Below, piece after piece: positions 60,530 through 64,000 of a stretch of 64,000 nt of DNA (position 1 is the first letter of the stretch; each line of letters begins with the position of its first letter). The DNA lies in NCBI GenBank assembly GCA_963805255.1, contig CAWDTK010000010.1:65679-129678 (forward strand). Reading direction: 5' to 3'. The DNA is from Bog-532 sp963805255 (lineage in GTDB: Bacteria; Actinomycetota; Actinomycetes; Streptosporangiales; Streptosporangiaceae). The notes below the pieces were generated by a model. That model made no database searches. It was not told where the DNA came from and worked only from the letters and a program-made list of their open reading frames with translations. The position numbers and the translations under genes are program-made.

Positions 60530-62253
60530 ACTGGGACGATAAGAGTGCTGAAGCCCTTATCAGCGCTAGTTCGAGGAGCACCTCAAAAGTGAACCTTACC
60601 GGGTGGTCGAAGAGCCTGGAAGTCACCGCCGATGGCGAGGGCGTCGTGTCGCATGCCGGGCTGGCCCTGCTGCGCCTGCTAGCCGACAAGACCGGGCTGA
60701 CCGGGGGGCTGTCGCGGGCGCTGGCCTCGCCGCGGCTGCTGATCCACGACCGCGGCCGGGTGACGGCGGACCTGGCCTGCGCGATCGCCGACGGCAGCGA
60801 GGTGATCAGCGACTTCCGGGTGCTGGGCGACCAGAAAGAGCTGTTCGGTCTGGTCGCCTCGGTGCCGACTACGTGGCGGACGCTCGATGAGATCGCCGCG
60901 GGCGGCCCGCGGGCCCTGACCCGGATCACCAGGGCGGTGAACGGCGCCCGCCGCCAGGCCTGGGCCGCCGTTGAAGCCCGGCACGGCGCCCTGCCCGGCG
61001 TGCGGGTCGCGGATAAGGTCCTGCAGGGCGTGACCTGCATCCGGCTGGACGCCACGGTCACCCCGGCGCATTCCGATAAGGAGCTGGCGGAACCGAATTT
61101 CAAGGGTTTCGGGCATCACCCTTTGCTCGGGTACTGCGATAACACCGGTGAGCCGCTGGCCGGGATGATGCGCCGCGGCGGCGCCGGGTCAAATACCACC
61201 GCCGATCACCTGCAGGTGCTCGGTGACGCGATCGCCGCGCTGCCGCCGAAGTTCCGGCGGCGGCTGATGGTCACTGCGGATGGGGCCGGGGCCAGCCACG
61301 GGCTGATCACCCGCCTCGATCAGCTGGCGTCCCGGCCCGGGTACCAGCTGACCTACTCCGTCGGCTGGGAGCTGGGCGGCCGTGAGCGGGCCGCGATCCG
61401 GCTGGTCCCGCAGGAGGCCTGGCAGATCGCGATCGATCAGCGCGGCCAGGTGCGCGAGCGCCGTGCGCCTGGCGCCTGCGCGGACCGGTCTTGCGGGCAT
61501 ACGCGGTGCTGGATCGAAGAAGCGCACGTCACCGAGCTGACCGGGCTGCTGCGCGAAGGCCCTCACGGGGACCAGCTGGACGGCTGGCCGGCCAGCATGC
61601 GCGTCTTTGCCCGCCGGGAGCGGCCGCACCCCGGCGCCCAGCTGAGCCTGTTCGAGAACCAGGACGGCTGGCGTTACTGCCTGTGGGTCTCGAACGTGCC
61701 CGCCGGGCTGCGCGGCTGGCGGGCCCAGCTGGGCTATATCGACGCTGCGCACCGGGTGCACGCCAGGGTTGAGGACGGCATCCGTACCGGGAAGGACTGC
61801 GGGATCGGCCGGTTCCCCTCGCACGATTTCGCGATGAATTCCGGGTGGCTGGCCGCCGCCTTGATCGCCGCGGCCTTGCTGTCCTGGCTGCGGCTGCTCG
61901 CCCTGGACGGCGACCTGGCCAAAGCAGAACCAAAGACTTTGCGTTACCGGATCCTGCATGCCGCCGGGAAGCTCGTCCGCGGCGGCCGCCGCCGGCGGCT
62001 GAAAATCCCCGCCACCTGGCCCTGGGCAGAGGCCATCGCCACCGCCTGGGCCCGGATCACCGCCCTGCCACACGCACCCTGACCAGCGAAAGCTATCCCT
62101 GCGATACGGAAGGAGTCCCCCCGGGGCCTGTGGAACCCCCGGCCACCGGCCCGCCAGCCGGGCCACCGTCATACCCCGACCGTAAAATCACGAACTGTTC
62201 AGCGGTTCAGCCGCGATCCCAGGCCAGCCCTCCGCCCGCATGAATCATCAGGG
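60469..62253 (+). mobile_element. IS1380-type element 2
   Basis: The 1785-bp element begins ccctggcttttca, ends in the complement of ccctgatgattca, and is bordered by TTAA at 60465-60468 and 62254-62257. Confidence 0.87.
60589..62082 (+). CDS. IS1380-family transposase, diverged copy
   Basis: The 497-residue protein starts at GTG 60589 (GAGGAGC upstream; an earlier ATG is rejected). It has the same motifs as elements 1 and 3: CIRLDATVTPAHSDKELAEP, LMVTADGAGASHGLITRL and RVEDGIRTGKDCGIGRFPSH, but differs at many positions and carries an AVEARHGALPG insertion where the others are shorter. It is therefore a separate subtype, not a recent duplicate. Intact. Confidence 0.9.
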   Translation: MNLTGWSKSLEVTADGEGVVSHAGLALLRLLADKTGLTGGLSRALASPRLLIHDRGRVTADLACAIADGSEVISDFRVLGDQKELFGLVASVPTTWRTLDEIAAGGPRALTRITRAVNGARRQAWAAVEARHGALPGVRVADKVLQGVTCIRLDATVTPAHSDKELAEPNFKGFGHHPLLGYCDNTGEPLAGMMRRGGAGSNTTADHLQVLGDAIAALPPKFRRRLMVTADGAGASHGLITRLDQLASRPGYQLTYSVGWELGGRERAAIRLVPQEAWQIAIDQRGQVRERRAPGACADRSCGHTRCWIEEAHVTELTGLLREGPHGDQLDGWPASMRVFARRERPHPGAQLSLFENQDGWRYCLWVSNVPAGLRGWRAQLGYIDAAHRVHARVEDGIRTGKDCGIGRFPSHDFAMNSGWLAAALIAAALLSWLRLLALDGDLAKAEPKTLRYRILHAAGKLVRGGRRRRLKIPATWPWAEAIATAWARITALPHAP

Positions 62254-62257
62254 TTAA

Positions 62258-64000
62258 CCCTGATCTTTCATCGGGGTTGATGGCTGCCGCTGAGCGGCGT
62301 GCGGACCGTGTTCTGGGCTGGGATTTTAGCTTCGGTGTATGACGGTGGCCCGGCTGGCGGGCCGGGTGGCCGGGGTTCCACGGCCCCGGGTTCTCCTTCC
62401 TTGCTCGCAGGGATGGGTTAGCACTGGTCAGGGGCCTTGCGGGATCGCCTGGATGCGCTGCCAGGCGGCGGTTATGGCGTCGGCCCAGGGCCAGGTCGCG
62501 GCGATTTTCAGGCATCTTCGCCGCCCGCCGTGCACGAGGCGGCCGGCGGCGTGCAGGATCCGGTAGCGGAGCGTTTTCGGCTCGGCTTTCGCCAGGTCGC
62601 GGTCCAGGGCCAGCAGCTTCAGCCAGGCCAGCAGGATGCAGGCGATCATGGAGGCGGTCAGCCACGCCTGGTTGACCTTGTAGTCATGCGACGGGAAATG
62701 GCCCAGCCCGGTGTCCTTGCCGGTGCGGATCACGTCCTCCACCCGGGCGTGGACCCGGTGCGCCGCGTCGATGTAGGCGCACTGGCCCAGCCAGCCACGC
62801 GTGGTGGCGGGCCGGTTCGTTACCCACAGGCAGTACCGCCAGCCGTCCTCTGCCTCGAACAGGGTCAGCTGCGCGCCCGGGTGCGGGCGTTCCCGGCGGG
62901 CGAAGATCCGCATCGCCTTGGGCCAGCCCTTGAGCTGGTCCCCGGCCGGCCCTTCGCGCAGCAGCCCGGTCAGCTCGATGACGTGGGCTTCCTCGATCCA
63001 GCAGGCCCGGTGCGCGCACCGGAGATTACCGCAGGCATCGTCCGCGCGGCGCTCGCGGACTTTCCCGTGCGCGTCCACGGCGGCTTCCCAGGCGTCCTCG
63101 GGGACCTGGGCCAGCGCGGCCTTTTCCCGCTTGCCCAGCTCCCAGCCCACGGAGTAGATCACCTGGTACCCGGGGCGGGCCGCCAGCTTGTCCAGCTCCC
63201 TGATCAGGGCGTGGCTGGCGCCGGCCCCGTCGCAGGTGATCATCAGCTTCCGGCGGAACGCCGGCGGCAGCGCGGCGATCGCCTCGCCCAGGATCTGCAG
63301 GTGATCAGCGGCGGTATTCGACCCGGCCGAGCCGGGGCGCAGCATCCACGCCAGCGGCTCCCGCACGTTGTCGCATTCGGCGACCAGCGGGTGATGGCCG
63401 AATCCCTTGAAATTGGGCTCCGCCAGCTCCTTATCCGAGTGCGCGGGCACCACGGTCGCGTCCAGCCGGATACACGTCACCCCCTCCAGCGTCTTGTCCG
63501 CGACCCGCACCGGCGGCAGCGTGCCGGCCTGCGCCCACGCGTGCCGCCGCGCCTTGTTCACCGCGGCGGCGAGCTTGCGCTGCGCGCGGTCGCCGGCGCC
63601 GGCGATCTCCTTCAGCGCCCGCCACGCCGTCGGCACCGACGCCACCAGGCCGAACAGCTCCCGCTGATCGCCCATCACCCGGAAATCACTGATCACCCGG
63701 GCGCCGTCCGCGATCGCGCACGCCAGATCGCTGACGACCCGGCCCCGGTCATGCCCCCACAGCGGCGACGGCAGCGCCCGCGACAGCCCCGCCGTCAGCC
63801 CCGTCCGGTCCGCCAGCTGCCGCAGCAGAACCAGGCCCGCATGCGACACGATCCCCGTACCGCCGCCAGTGACTTCCAGACCCCGCGACCACCCTGTACC
63901 GTTCACGTAGAAAGTGCTCCTCGAACCCGGCGCGATAAGGACCCAAACACCCCTAATCGTCCCAGTTCAGGAGCACTTTTCCATTCAGGCGCGCCAGTCA
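62258..64000 (-). mobile_element. IS1380-type element 3, cut by the window end
   Basis: An inverted near-identical copy of element 1, starting at 62258 directly after the TTAA that closes element 2. Alignment to element 1 shows that about 28 bases lie beyond the window. Confidence 0.87.
62428..63906 (-). CDS. IS1380-family transposase
   Basis: The 492-residue protein is almost identical to the transposase of element 1 and has all three catalytic motifs (CIRLDATVVPAHSD, MITCDGAGASH, RVEDVIRTGKD). GTG 63906 follows the same GAGGAG leader. Its opposite orientation to element 1 makes a 1.7-kb inverted repeat flanking the integrase and element 2. Confidence 0.9.
   Translation of the reverse strand: MNGTGWSRGLEVTGGGTGIVSHAGLVLLRQLADRTGLTAGLSRALPSPLWGHDRGRVVSDLACAIADGARVISDFRVMGDQRELFGLVASVPTAWRALKEIAGAGDRAQRKLAAAVNKARRHAWAQAGTLPPVRVADKTLEGVTCIRLDATVVPAHSDKELAEPNFKGFGHHPLVAECDNVREPLAWMLRPGSAGSNTAADHLQILGEAIAALPPAFRRKLMITCDGAGASHALIRELDKLAARPGYQVIYSVGWELGKREKAALAQVPEDAWEAAVDAHGKVRERRADDACGNLRCAHRACWIEEAHVIELTGLLREGPAGDQLKGWPKAMRIFARRERPHPGAQLTLFEAEDGWRYCLWVTNRPATTRGWLGQCAYIDAAHRVHARVEDVIRTGKDTGLGHFPSHDYKVNQAWLTASMIACILLAWLKLLALDRDLAKAEPKTLRYRILHAAGRLVHGGRRRCLKIAATWPWADAITAAWQRIQAIPQGP

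Noticed and set aside
1..64000. tRNA and rRNA genes, including an attachment-site tRNA for the integrase
   Set aside because: I found no cloverleaf with T-loop and CCA-proximal signals and no rRNA sequence; the attachment site may lie outside the window.

Overview
This 64 kb window is GC-rich DNA from an actinobacterium. The markers are actinobacterial: a vitamin B12-dependent ribonucleotide reductase operon (nrdR-nrdJ), a LexA/LysM divergent pair with mycobacterial/streptomycete-type SOS boxes, GTG and TTG starts, a tmsA/tmsB pair for 10-methyl branched fatty acids, XRE-DUF5753/DUF397 genes, and the remains of an actinomycete integrative conjugative element (AICE). Genus cannot be set from sequence alone; a filamentous actinomycete is the best guess.

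Region 1 (1-5.4 kb): the end of an unrecognised protein, a membrane-anchored tandem CbbX-type AAA ATPase, a GNAT acetyltransferase and a small acidic protein. Region 2 (5.5-10.6 kb): an IS4-family element sitting exactly in the loop of a 16-bp palindrome, a self-inhibited Fic protein, a frameshifted zinc-ribbon/recombinase-like locus and a CD-NTase (CBASS cyclase-like) remnant. Region 3 (10.7-20.4 kb) is the core: nrdJ with a 430-aa LAGLIDADG intein, nrdR with paired NrdR boxes, an SOS-type LysM protein, lexA, and leuS preceded by a Leu-codon leader peptide and a terminator. Region 4 (20.6-32.3 kb): an IS701 copy, a secreted carboxylesterase, a Pls/PosA-type NRPS terminal-domain protein carrying two tandem carrier domains but no adenylation domain, fragments of an NRPS condensation domain and an ABC exporter, then nested insertion sequences (IS5 inside IS1182, beside IS1634-like and another transposase remnant). 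Region 5 (32.6-38.5 kb): tmsA-tmsB, a DUF4192 remnant, a patatin-like gene broken by a 21-bp duplication, and a small ABM-like protein. Region 6 (38-43.7 kb): an integrase relic among three related repeats, a low-GC patch of small genes, and an IS66-type transposon carrying a DruA/DUF4338 gene inside an IS5-like element.

Region 7 (43.7-64 kb) is a dead AICE-like element: regulators (XRE-DUF5753, DUF397, GntR, XRE-TPR), a chain of small genes with 4-bp overlaps, a DNA methyltransferase, a TraB/FtsK translocase and a tyrosine integrase. It has been hit by at least six insertions. Two are large elements (about 2.4-2.5 kb) with ends CAGATCTCC and 5-bp target duplications, one is a second IS701 copy and three are IS1380-type elements using TTAA. 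In several cases removing the insertion and one target copy restores the host reading frame exactly, which fixes the element ends. TraB also has a one-base deletion in its Walker A motif, and the integrase has lost its catalytic tyrosine, so the element should be immobile.

The points most worth following are the Leu-leader attenuator upstream of leuS, the DruA-carrying IS66 transposon, the apparently uncharacterised CAGATCT-ended insertion family, the carrier-carrier NRPS terminal-domain protein, and the reconstructible record of nested insertions.
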